DNA of 62,601 bases. Origin: JAWLGJ01 sp041685145 (GTDB taxonomy: Bacteria; Pseudomonadota; Alphaproteobacteria; Rhodospirillales; Magnetospirillaceae). How positions within the stretch are numbered: the stretch's first letter is position 1; each line of letters starts with the position of its first letter. The notes beneath the pieces were generated by a model. The model saw nothing but the letters and a program-made list of their open reading frames with translations. It had not been told where the DNA came from and searched no databases. This document shows positions 49,705 to 57,398 of this stretch, in pieces. Made by a program: the position numbers and the translations under genes. The stretch spans positions 1 through 62,601 of the forward strand of contig JAWLGJ010000017.1 in assembly GCA_041685145.1 (NCBI GenBank), written 5' to 3'.

Positions 49705-49843
49705 GGGCAGGCACCCCCTTTTCGAGTCGACTGACCCGGAGGGATAGCAGGAATGGCCGGCCCGGCCAACGGTGCCGTGCCGAATGCCACACCGGGCTAA
49801 AACGTCTGGACGGGTTGCCCGCCCCGGGGCGAAGACGGATGTT

Positions 49844-49877
49844 GAGACCACGTCTCGGCCCTGCGTCTCGGCCCTGC
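49844..49877. repeat. Inverted repeat plus 13-bp tandem duplication upstream of the lipoprotein gene
   Basis: GAGAC-CAC-GTCTC (49844-49856) is followed by two adjacent copies of GTCTCGGCCCTGC (49852-49864 and 49865-49877). They lie in the 211-base divergent gap between the LOG gene and the lipoprotein. They may be a regulator site or a replication-slippage duplication. Confidence 0.6.
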
Positions 49878-49915
49878 GGGCGGGGCCACCCACACGCGCG
49901 AGGAGGAGGTTTTCG

Positions 49916-50212
49916 ATGAGGCAGCGTTCCATGCTTCCCAAGGTCTCGGTCGTTGCCCTGGCGGCGGCCCTGCTGGGCGGCTGCGCCGGCATGGCCGACG
50001 AGACGGCGATGACTGACATGCGCGCCGAGGTGCAGGCCGCTCGCGAGGCAGCCGAAGCGGCGCAGGCGCAGGCGGGGCAGAACGCCCAGCGTATCGACGC
50101 CTTGTCCGGCGACGTCTCGACCGCCAATGATCTGGCCGCCGCCGCCAATCAACGCGCCGAGGAGGCCGCCGCCACCTCGCAGCGGATGTATCAGCAGTCG
50201 CTGGAGAAATAG
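49916..50212 (+). CDS. Small alanine-rich lipoprotein, Lpp-like
   Basis: The protein has 98 residues with AGGAGGAGG before the ATG. The signal peptide ends in the lipobox LLGGCAG. The mature part is about 75 residues of heptad-like Ala-rich helix (MRAEVQAAREAAEAAQAQAG, NAQRIDALSGDVSTAN) ending in QQSLEK. This is the pattern of Braun-type murein lipoproteins with an alanine zipper and a C-terminal Lys for peptidoglycan linkage. The very next gene, convergent, is an L,D-transpeptidase, the enzyme class that makes such links. The functional match is inferred. Confidence 0.85.
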   Translation: MRQRSMLPKVSVVALAAALLGGCAGMADETAMTDMRAEVQAAREAAEAAQAQAGQNAQRIDALSGDVSTANDLAAAANQRAEEAAATSQRMYQQSLEK

Positions 50213-50228
50213 CGGCCGGAGGGCCCGC

Positions 50229-51146
50229 TCAGTAGGTGACGCGCACGGGAATGCCGCGCCGCTGGCGGGCCGTTCGCTCGACGATCTCCCAGTCCACGCG
50301 CGCGGCGGCATCGCCGGCGGCGGCGGCCACGCGCTCGCGCAGGCCCTCGACCGGCGCCGGCGGCGGCGCCGCGTCGATCTGGAGCGCGTCGGCCTGCGCC
50401 GTCGTCGGGTGGGCCTCCAGGTAGAGTTCCCCGCCGTGCCAGCCCAGCTTCACCGGCTGGTCGACCACCCGCACCGGCACGCCTACCGCCACCGCCGCGA
50501 ACAAGGCCTCGATGTCCTCGGGATAAAGGCGCAGGCAGCCGTGGCTGACCCGCCGGCCGATGCCGGCCGGGCGGTTGGTGCCGTGGATGACGTAGCTGGG
50601 CCAGCCGAGGTTGAGCGCGAAGCGCCCCAGCGGGTTGTTCGGGCCGGGGGGAACGGCGCGGGGCAGGTCGGGATTCTCGGCGCGCACCGATTCGGGCGGA
50701 ATCCAAACCGGATCGCGGCGCTTCAGCACGACCGAGGTGCGGCCGGTGGGCGTCTGCCATCCCTCGCGGCCGATGCCGATGGGATGGCTGCTCGGCGTCC
50801 CGCCGCCGGCGGGGAATCGGTACAGGCGCATGTCGCCCAGATTCACCACGATGCCCTGCCGGGGCGCGTCGGGCAGCACATGGGCAGTGGGCAGGACCAG
50901 GCGCGTGCCGGCTTCGGGAAGCCAGGGGTGCACGCCGGGATTGGCGGCGGCGAGTTCGACATAGCCCAGGCCGTAGCGCCGTGCCAGCGCCACGAAGGTA
51001 TCCTCGGGCTCCACCCGATGCGTCTGGATCGCGCCGATGACGTCGGCGCGCGCCGGCGCTTCGGCGGACGCCGCCAGAATCGCCAGGACGCACAGAAACA
51101 CCGCCGCGATCGGTCGCACGCAGCCTCCGGGTGCGGGTGTCGTCAT
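50229..51146 (-). CDS. LysM-YkuD L,D-transpeptidase
   Basis: The protein has 305 residues from the ATG at 51146; a GTG at 51164 is possible. Signal peptide, then a LysM domain (about 45-90: THRVEPEDTFVALARRYGLG). The YkuD catalytic domain (about 95-235) has HGTNRPAGIGRRVSHGCLRL: His and the Ser-His-Gly-Cys active site. The C-terminal part is of unknown fold. By family it cross-links peptidoglycan or attaches Lpp-like lipoproteins. The alanine-zipper lipoprotein gene is 16 bases away, a likely substrate. It is separated from the HATPase genes by 111 bases. Confidence 0.92.
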   Translation of the reverse strand: MTTPAPGGCVRPIAAVFLCVLAILAASAEAPARADVIGAIQTHRVEPEDTFVALARRYGLGYVELAAANPGVHPWLPEAGTRLVLPTAHVLPDAPRQGIVVNLGDMRLYRFPAGGGTPSSHPIGIGREGWQTPTGRTSVVLKRRDPVWIPPESVRAENPDLPRAVPPGPNNPLGRFALNLGWPSYVIHGTNRPAGIGRRVSHGCLRLYPEDIEALFAAVAVGVPVRVVDQPVKLGWHGGELYLEAHPTTAQADALQIDAAPPPAPVEGLRERVAAAAGDAAARVDWEIVERTARQRRGIPVRVTY

Positions 51147-51257
51147 CGCGCGATCATCGGGCACCCGCGCCCGGAAGAAAAGCCCTGCAATGGGGGACGG
51201 CCGGCGGATATCGGCACCCCGTTGGGCGGATGCCGATTCTCCGCCGGCCGCGGGAGG

Positions 51258-51476
51258 TCAACTCATCCGGCTGCTGTGCCAGCGGATGATGACATGCGGC
51301 ATGTGGGTGTCGGCCGGCGCCGCCCCCAGCAGCCGCCGCAGCATCCGCTGGCCCGACTGACGGCAGACGAGGGAGATCGCCCCGGCGAGGTGCGCCAGCC
51401 GATGTCGGCGGCGCGGCCGCTTGTAGCGGGGGTTGGCGCGGCCGGCGGGGGTGAGGCCGGTAAGCGGGTCGGTCAT
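51258..51476 (-). CDS. 72-residue basic protein of unknown function, coupled to the HATPase gene
   Basis: The ATG overlaps the stop of the HATPase gene by 4 bases (ATGA), so translation is probably coupled. The protein starts MTDPLTGLTPAGRANP, then a very basic patch (YKRPRRRHRLAHL), a helical middle with one Cys and a C-terminus ending HVIIRWHSSRMS. I recognise no domain. It could be an effector or partner of the HATPase protein, perhaps nucleic-acid or membrane binding because of the basic patch. That the frame stays open could be chance in GC-rich DNA, but the coupled start argues for a real gene. Confidence 0.5.
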   Translation of the reverse strand: MTDPLTGLTPAGRANPRYKRPRRRHRLAHLAGAISLVCRQSGQRMLRRLLGAAPADTHMPHVIIRWHSSRMS

Positions 51477-52030
51477 TGCGCCGCCCTCCCGGCCTCGGCA
51501 GTGGCGACAGGAAAGGTGAGCACGAAGCGCACGCCGCCATCGTTTTCGAGCCAGCACGAGCCCCCCAGGCGCGCCGACAGGGTGCGGATGAGGGCGATGC
51601 CGCTGCGCGACCGGCGGGGCCGTGGCGGCGTCCGCGGCAGGCCGGGCCCGTTGTCCTTCACCTCCAGGCGCGCCAGCCCCCGCCCCATCAACGTCAGGTT
51701 CACCTCGACGGTGTGGTGCTTGCTCTCGCGGGGGCGGCCGTGGATGGCGGCGTTGAGAACCGCCTCGGTGGCGATGGCGGCGACCTTGACGGCGTCGTCG
51801 GACGGCAGCAGCACCGGGTCGAGGTCGAGATCCAGGGCGTGGCGCGGGCCCCACTCCGCCAGTCCGGCGCATAGCACCGGCAGCACATGATCCAGCCGCA
51901 CGAAGGGCTGCGTCAGCAGCGCGGCAATTTCGGTCCGGGGGCGGGGGGTTACGGTGCGTTGCACGCGGCAGGGAAGGGCCGCGCCGCCCGCCGTCGCCAC
52001 CATTATTACGCCGCTGTCGCTGTCCAACAT
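51473..52030 (-). CDS. HATPase-only sensor kinase-like protein (HisKA_2/HWE type)
   Basis: The protein has 185 residues; AGAGGAGG precedes the ATG. It contains a GHKL ATPase domain: N-box ATEAVLNAAIHG, G1 DNGPGLP, G2-like SRSGIALIRTLSARLGG, and a preceding LPSDDAVKVAAIATE typical of HisKA_2 or HWE kinases. The phospho-acceptor dimerisation domain is missing or vestigial: the 75 residues before the N-box show no H-box. It may be an anti-sigma-like ATPase or a degenerate kinase that needs a partner. The 72-residue protein follows with overlapping start. Confidence 0.8.
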   Translation of the reverse strand: MLDSDSGVIMVATAGGAALPCRVQRTVTPRPRTEIAALLTQPFVRLDHVLPVLCAGLAEWGPRHALDLDLDPVLLPSDDAVKVAAIATEAVLNAAIHGRPRESKHHTVEVNLTLMGRGLARLEVKDNGPGLPRTPPRPRRSRSGIALIRTLSARLGGSCWLENDGGVRFVLTFPVATAEAGRAAQ

Positions 52031-52126
52031 GACCTGACGTCCTCCTCTGGGTTGGTGTGCGAGGGACAGTCTGCCCCTGCGGGCATGACTTTGGTGTGAG
52101 GACCCTGTGACAATTCGCGGACCGCG

Positions 52127-53626
52127 CTACGGCACCAGGGGCAGGCGCACGACGATGCGCAGCCCGCAGGGCGTGCCGTTCTCGGCGCTTACGGTGCCGC
52201 CCAGGGCCTCGACGTTGCGCCGCGCGATCCACAGGCCCAGGCCCAGATGCGGCCCGGCGCGGCCCATCTGCTCGGGCCGATGCGAGTAGTAGCGCTCGAA
52301 AACCGCCTCCAGGCGGTCGGCCGCCACCCCCGGCCCCTCGTCCTCGACGACAATCTCGGCCTGGCGGCCGCGGCGCGTCAGGCTCACCACCACCCGGCCG
52401 TTGACGGGCGAGAATCCCAGCGCGTTCTCGATGACGTTTTCCATCACGGTGGCCAGCAGGTTGCGGTCCCCCAGCGCCACGACGCGGCTGCGCCCCGGCA
52501 GGCGCAACACCAACCGCCCTGATTCCGCCAGGATGGCGTAGCCGGACAGGGCCTCCTCCAGGAAGGCGCCCAACTCCAGGGGATGCGCCGCCACCTCGAT
52601 GAGCGCAGCGGCGGCCTGGTCACTTTCGCGGCCGGCCGAGATCAGCGTGTCCAGGCGCCCCAGTGCCGTCTCGATCAGCTCCAGGGCCCGGCGCGCCTTG
52701 GCGTCGCCCGGCGGCAGCGCCCGGCGCAGGGGCTCCACCGCCTGGGTGACCACCGCCACCGGGGTCTTGAGCGCGTGCGCCCGCTCCTCGGCCGCGAGGC
52801 GGATGTCGTCGGCGGACTTGCGCAGCCGCGCCACCAGGCGGTCAAACTCCTCCGCCACCGTGTCCAGTTCCGGCACCCGGTTGAGGGCGCGGAACGATGC
52901 CACCCCGGCCACCTTGGTGCCGATGCGGCGGGCAAGCTGGGCAAAGCGGCGCAGATTGACCCAGATCACCAGGAACTGGCTGATGACCAGCACCGACATG
53001 GCCAGATACACCGACGCCGCCATCCGCACTTCCGGCGAGCGCCAATAGGTGGTCTGGGTGCTGATTCCCAGCAGGCCCGCCGAGGGATGCGAGGTGATGA
53101 CGACCCAGCACCCCGCCGGCGAACGGATGGGGGTCAGCGAGGTCAGCACCTCGCGGCGGCCGGCGGGGTTGAGGTAATGCGTCGCCAGCGCCTGCTCGCC
53201 CTCGCAACTGTCGTGCAGGCGGCGCAGCATTCCGGTGCCGACGACGCGCTCGCGCTCGGCGTGGCGGTAGTCCTCGGACAGCGGCGGCCAGGCGGCGACG
53301 TAATAGAAGCCGGAGTCGTCGTCGGCGCCGTTGCCCACCGGGCGGTACAGCACCTTGATGTGCAGCCCGTCGACGCCGAAATTGGCCAGCGTCGCGTTGA
53401 GGTCGGGGACGGCGCTGCGGTCGAGGTGGCGGAACGAGACTTGCAAGCCACGCGCGATCAGCCGCCCCTGCTCCTGCACCGTCTTGAGCAGCAGCAGGCG
53501 TTTCTCGGCGTCGGCGGCGCGAAGTTCGTTGTAGATCATCCACGGCACCGCCAGCAGCACTACCAGCAGCAGTACCAGCTTCGCCGACAGCGAGCGAAAC
53601 AGCCGCCCGGCGGCCCGGTCAGCCAT
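52127..53626 (-). CDS. ChvG-like sensor histidine kinase
   Basis: The protein has 499 residues from the ATG at 53626, which overlaps the end of the regulator gene. Membrane segments at about 15-33 and 203-226 flank a periplasmic sensor domain of about 165 residues. The H-box reads AEERAHALKTPVAVVTQAVE, N-box MENVIENALGFS, D-box VEDEGPGVA and G-box LGLGLWIARRNVE. The HALKTPVAV form is like the ChvG/ExoS and PhoQ groups. It pairs with the regulator at 53619-54386. The likely signal is envelope or acid stress by family only. Confidence 0.9.
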   Translation of the reverse strand: MADRAAGRLFRSLSAKLVLLLVVLLAVPWMIYNELRAADAEKRLLLLKTVQEQGRLIARGLQVSFRHLDRSAVPDLNATLANFGVDGLHIKVLYRPVGNGADDDSGFYYVAAWPPLSEDYRHAERERVVGTGMLRRLHDSCEGEQALATHYLNPAGRREVLTSLTPIRSPAGCWVVITSHPSAGLLGISTQTTYWRSPEVRMAASVYLAMSVLVISQFLVIWVNLRRFAQLARRIGTKVAGVASFRALNRVPELDTVAEEFDRLVARLRKSADDIRLAAEERAHALKTPVAVVTQAVEPLRRALPPGDAKARRALELIETALGRLDTLISAGRESDQAAAALIEVAAHPLELGAFLEEALSGYAILAESGRLVLRLPGRSRVVALGDRNLLATVMENVIENALGFSPVNGRVVVSLTRRGRQAEIVVEDEGPGVAADRLEAVFERYYSHRPEQMGRAGPHLGLGLWIARRNVEALGGTVSAENGTPCGLRIVVRLPLVP

Positions 53627-54386
53627 CGCTGGATTTCGGTGCCGCCCAGCGATAGCCGAAGCCGGGATAGTTGGCGATGAGGTCGAAGCGCGGGTCGACG
53701 GCGCGGAACTTCTGGCGGATGCGCTTGATGAAGGCGCGCACATTGGTGCGGTGGCCCTTGGCGTCGGCGCCGGCGACGAAGCCGCGCCCGTGGACGATGT
53801 CGTAGATGTCGCGATAGGTGACGTCCTTGCCGGCGCGTTCGGCCAGGCGGCAGACGATGCGGAACTCCGTCAGGGTCAAGTCCACCTGGCGCCCCCGCCA
53901 CAACGCCCGTCCCGATTGCCGGCGCAACAGCAACGGCCCCACCGCCAGTTCCTCGGGCGCCGGGGTGTCGTCGGAAACGGGGCCTTTCAGGCCGGCGAGA
54001 ATGAGGCGGATGCGCTTGAGGACGATGGCGAAGCTGCGCGACTTCTCGATGAAGTCGACGGCGCCGCCGATCAGCGCCGCCTCCTCGTAGATCTGCTCGC
54101 TGAGGACGGTGAGGAAGATGACCGGAATCGCCACCGAGCGGCCGCGCAGTTCGCGCAGCACCTCGATGCCGTTCATGCCCGGCATCTTCCAATCCAGCAG
54201 GATCAGGTCGCCGCGCTCGCCCTCGGCGAGGCGTTGCAGCAGCGTCACCCCGTCGGCAAACTCCACGACGTCGAAGCCGGCGTCCAGCAGGTTCTGGCCC
54301 AGCGACTCGCGCAGCAGGTCGTCGTCGTCGACCAGCAGCACCCGCGTTTCGGCACCGTCAGAGCGCGGCGCGCCGCTGGTCGTCAT
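53619..54386 (-). CDS. ChvI-like response regulator
   Basis: The protein has 255 residues from the ATG at 54386 with a GGAG site. Receiver: LLVDDDDLLR, Asp in LILLDWKMPGMNG, Thr in IFLTVLSE; the usual conserved Lys is in DFIEKSRSF, so the following Pro is replaced by Ser, which is unusual. The winged helix has VDLTLTEFRIVCRLAERAG, YDIVHGRGFVAG, the recognition phrase HRTNVRAFIKRIRQKFRAVD and ANYPGFGYRW, a ChvI-like signature. It is coupled to its kinase. Its start region overlaps a lipoprotein gene. Confidence 0.9.
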   Translation of the reverse strand: MTTSGAPRSDGAETRVLLVDDDDLLRESLGQNLLDAGFDVVEFADGVTLLQRLAEGERGDLILLDWKMPGMNGIEVLRELRGRSVAIPVIFLTVLSEQIYEEAALIGGAVDFIEKSRSFAIVLKRIRLILAGLKGPVSDDTPAPEELAVGPLLLRRQSGRALWRGRQVDLTLTEFRIVCRLAERAGKDVTYRDIYDIVHGRGFVAGADAKGHRTNVRAFIKRIRQKFRAVDPRFDLIANYPGFGYRWAAPKSSDG

Positions 54387-54897
54387 CGCCGTTCTCCACA
54401 TGGCAGGGCTGGGTGTCGCCGGCTTCGGGCGACAGGCGGTAGGACAGCGCGCGCAACTCCTGTGTCTCGACATGCGGGTAGAAGAAGACCTCCAGGCGGC
54501 ATCCCTCGACCCAATAGCGCCACACGGTCCCCGGCGGTGCCGCCGCCACCGCCGTCGGCGGCCCCAGCAGGCGGGTGATGCCGGCGTCGTCCTGTCCCAC
54601 CAGGCGCAAGGCGATGCGGGGCGGCAGGGGCGGCGGGCGCTTCATCGCCGGCGGCGGTGTCTCCGGCGGCGCCTCCGGCGCCGCGACCGCCTCGTTGGTC
54701 GCCGCGGGGGGCGCCGCGGGCGCCGGGGCGACGACCAGTGGCGGCGTCGGCTTGGCGGGCGGCGGCGGGGGGTGGCGGGACGGCGGCGTCGCCAGCACCA
54801 GGCGCACGGGCAGGCGGTCGGGCAGGCGCGGCAAATCGGCGCATCCAGAAAGGAGAAGCGCCACCGCGACGGCGATGCTCAACGGCAACAGCGGCAT
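54358..54897 (-). CDS. Proline-rich lipoprotein with a conserved C-terminal domain
   Basis: The protein has 179 residues from the ATG at 54897; a GTG at 54918 is possible. Signal peptide with lipobox LLLSGC. A Pro/Ala-rich linker (about 35-95) leads to a domain of about 60 residues with LRLVGQDDAGITRLLGPPT, VWRYWVEGCRLEVFFYPH and ELRALSYRL. This recalls OmlA/SmpA (BamE)-like envelope lipoproteins, but I cannot be certain. Its last 29 bases overlap the start of the ChvI-like regulator, so it is co-transcribed and possibly the reporter of envelope state for that pathway. Confidence 0.75.
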   Translation of the reverse strand: MPLLPLSIAVAVALLLSGCADLPRLPDRLPVRLVLATPPSRHPPPPPAKPTPPLVVAPAPAAPPAATNEAVAAPEAPPETPPPAMKRPPPLPPRIALRLVGQDDAGITRLLGPPTAVAAAPPGTVWRYWVEGCRLEVFFYPHVETQELRALSYRLSPEAGDTQPCHVENGDDDQRRAAL

Positions 54898-55020
54898 GGG
54901 TTTCGGGACCGGAAGCACGCCGCAAAGACTGGCGCCAAAGGGTTAGCCTTCCCCTAAACCGGAATGCAAATCCCGCCGCCGGTGACTTGCGGGGGTGGGC
55001 CGGCGGCCCATGTCGGGACC

Positions 55021-56061
55021 ATGCCGGCCGCCGATGCCTTCGCGCCGTCGCTGTGGGTGGTCGTGGCGGTGTTCGCCGCGGCCGCGGGCGTGATCGCCCT
55101 GGCGGGGGTGCGTTTGGCGCGCGTTGCCGACGGCCTTGCCGAGGCGACGGGCCTGGGCGAGACCCTGATGGGGGCGGTGTTCGTGGGCGCCAGCACCTCG
55201 CTGCCGGGCGTCGTCACCTCGGTGGCGGCGGCCTGGGCGGGCCATCCGGTGCTGGCGATCAGCAACGCCATTGGCGGCATCGCCGCCCAGACCGCTTTCC
55301 TCGGCATCGCCGACATCGCCTATCGCCGCGTCAATCTGGAGCACGCGGCCGCCTCGGTGACCAATCTCATGCAGGGCGCGCTGCTGATGGCGCTGCTGGC
55401 GGCCCCCCTGGTCATCGCCGGATTGCCGCCGGTCACCTTCGGCGGCGTCAATCCGGCCTCGGGGGCGCTGGTGCTGTTCTACCTGTTCGGCCTGCGGCTG
55501 ATGTGGTCGGCCCGCGCGCAGCCGATGTGGGCGCCGCGCCGCACCCGCGAGACGCAGGTGGAGGCCGAGGGGCCGCCGGCGGCGCGGCGGCGGTCGCTGC
55601 TGCGGCCGTGGGCGGCGTTTGCCGCGCTGGCGCTGGTGACGGCGCTGTCCGGTTACGCCGTGGCCTGGGCCGGCATCGGCCTCGTCGGGCGCACGCCGCT
55701 GTCCGAGACGGCGGTCGGCGGCATCCTCACGGCCGTCGCGACCTCGCTGCCCGAACTGGTGACGGCGGTGGCGGCGGTGCGCCGGGGCGCCCTCAATCTG
55801 GCGGTCGGGGATATCCTGGGCGGCAACGCCTTCGACGTTTTGTTCCTGGCCTTTGCCGACGCGGCGTGGCGCGGCGGCTCGCTCTATCACCAGATCGCGG
55901 GGCGCAACCTGTTCATCCTGGCCCTGGCCCTGCTGATGACGGCGATCCTGCTGATGGGCCTGCTGTCGCGCCAGAAGCGCAGCTTCGGCGGCATCGGCTT
56001 CGAGAGCGTTCTGGTGCTGGTGCTGTATGCGATCGGCGCGGCGGTGCTGGTCGCCGGATGA
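55021..56061 (+). CDS. CaCA-family Na+/Ca2+ antiporter
   Basis: The protein has 346 residues from the ATG at 55021; an ATG at 54964 is possible. It is polytopic, with about ten membrane segments. The alpha repeats that form the ion path are visible: GETLMGAVFVGASTSLPGVV, then AISNAIGGIAAQTAFLGIAD, and SETAVGGILTAVATSLPELV, then AVGDILGGNAFDVLFLAFAD. The Glu of the first alpha repeat is replaced by Gly (SLPGVV against SLPELV), which may alter ion coupling. It faces mrp tail to tail. Confidence 0.88.
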   Translation: MPAADAFAPSLWVVVAVFAAAAGVIALAGVRLARVADGLAEATGLGETLMGAVFVGASTSLPGVVTSVAAAWAGHPVLAISNAIGGIAAQTAFLGIADIAYRRVNLEHAAASVTNLMQGALLMALLAAPLVIAGLPPVTFGGVNPASGALVLFYLFGLRLMWSARAQPMWAPRRTRETQVEAEGPPAARRRSLLRPWAAFAALALVTALSGYAVAWAGIGLVGRTPLSETAVGGILTAVATSLPELVTAVAAVRRGALNLAVGDILGGNAFDVLFLAFADAAWRGGSLYHQIAGRNLFILALALLMTAILLMGLLSRQKRSFGGIGFESVLVLVLYAIGAAVLVAG

Positions 56062-56105
56062 CGGGGGCGGCGCCGGGCGCGCCGCGCCCGCGCCTATTCC
56101 CCGCA

Positions 56106-57248
56106 CTATTCCATGACGATGTTGGGCGCGCGGCCGCCCTGTTCCTTGATCGCCGTCACCCTGTCCCAAACCTTGTCGGCGATGGCGCGATAGGACTGGG
56201 CGTGGGGGCTGTTGGGCTTGATGACGGTGATGGGCTCGCCGCGGTCGGCGGTTTCGCGGATCTCGATGTCCAGCGGCACCTCGCCCAGGAAATCGCAGTT
56301 CAGCCGTTCGGCCTCGGCCTTGGCGCCGCCGTGGCCGAAGATGTGTTCCTCGTGGCCGCAATTGGGGCAGACATAGGTGCTCATGTTCTCGATGATGCCC
56401 AGCACCGGCACGTCGACCTTGCGGAACATGTTGAGGCCCTTGCGGGCGTCCAGCAGGGCGATGTCCTGCGGCGTCGAGACGATGACCGCGCCGGTCAGCG
56501 GCACCCGCTGCGACATGGTGAGCTGGGTGTCGCCGGTGCCGGGCGGCATGTCGACCACCAGCACGTCCAACTCGCCCCAGCGCACGTCGCGCAGCATCTG
56601 CTCCAGCGCGCCCATCACCATCGGCCCGCGCCAGATCACCGGCGCGTCCTCGGGCACCAGGAAGCCGATCGACATCACCTTCAGGCCGTAGTTCTCCAGC
56701 GGCAGCAGGGTCTTGCCGTCGGGCGAGACCGGGTCGTCGTGGATGCCCAGCATCCGCGGCATCGAGGGGCCGAAGACGTCGGCGTCGAACACGCCCACCT
56801 TCAGGCCCTTGGCGGCCAGCGCCAGCGCCAGATTGGCGGCGGTGGTCGACTTGCCGACGCCGCCCTTGCCCGAGGCGACGGCGATGATGGACTTCACCCC
56901 CGGCAGCAGCAGCGCCTGTTCGTCCTGACCGTGCCCGTGGCCATGCCCGTGCCCGTGCCCGCCCTGCGGCGCCTGCTGCGGGGCGCCCTGTCCGGGGGCG
57001 CGCTGCGCGGTCAGCACGGCGGTGACCGTCAACACCCCTTCCAGGCCGTGGACGGCCTGCTCGGCCTCCTTGCGCAGCGGTTCCAGCTTGGGCCCGCGCT
57101 CCGGTTCGACCTCGACCGAAAAGGCGACGTGGCCGTCTTTGACCGCCAGGCCGGACACCATGCCCAGGGTGACGATATCCTCACCCTTGTCCGGATCTTT
57201 GACGCTCTTGAGAGCTTCGAGAATCCGTTCGCGGGTAACTTCAGCCAT
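56106..57248 (-). CDS. apbC: Mrp/ApbC iron-sulfur cluster carrier ATPase
   Basis: The protein has 380 residues from the ATG at 57248 (GGAG upstream). The N-terminal DUF59/MIP18-like domain (about 1-85) has LKSVKDPDKGEDIVTLGMV, then a linker with a Gly-His repeat (QGGHGHGHGHGHGQ). The P-loop domain carries deviant Walker A SGKGGVGKST, VVDMPPGTGDT, and the metal-binding STYVCPNCGHEEHIFG with CxxC. It transfers Fe-S clusters to apoproteins. The Gly-His repeat is an extra feature that could bind Ni, Zn or Fe. It is divergent from hflK. Confidence 0.95.
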   Translation of the reverse strand: MAEVTRERILEALKSVKDPDKGEDIVTLGMVSGLAVKDGHVAFSVEVEPERGPKLEPLRKEAEQAVHGLEGVLTVTAVLTAQRAPGQGAPQQAPQGGHGHGHGHGHGQDEQALLLPGVKSIIAVASGKGGVGKSTTAANLALALAAKGLKVGVFDADVFGPSMPRMLGIHDDPVSPDGKTLLPLENYGLKVMSIGFLVPEDAPVIWRGPMVMGALEQMLRDVRWGELDVLVVDMPPGTGDTQLTMSQRVPLTGAVIVSTPQDIALLDARKGLNMFRKVDVPVLGIIENMSTYVCPNCGHEEHIFGHGGAKAEAERLNCDFLGEVPLDIEIRETADRGEPITVIKPNSPHAQSYRAIADKVWDRVTAIKEQGGRAPNIVME

Positions 57249-57313
57249 CTTGAACTCCGTGACGCGCCACCCTTTTGTAGGGTGGCCAATTGGGACAGGG
57301 GGAGCGGAGCGCA

Positions 57314-57343
57314 TTGCGCCCGAAGCCGGCTCTGTCATATAAG
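57314..57343 (+). promoter_or_regulatory. Sigma70-like promoter for hflK
   Basis: TTGCGC (57314-57319), 18 bases, TATAAG (57338-57343, 5/6 match). The ATG is 56 bases downstream, in the 150-base divergent gap with mrp. Control by sigma32 is possible but no clear heat-shock box is visible. Confidence 0.5.
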
Positions 57344-57398
57344 GCCGGTACCTGTAATGCAAAGGCAAATTGCGATACCCGCATAGGAGAGAAACGCG

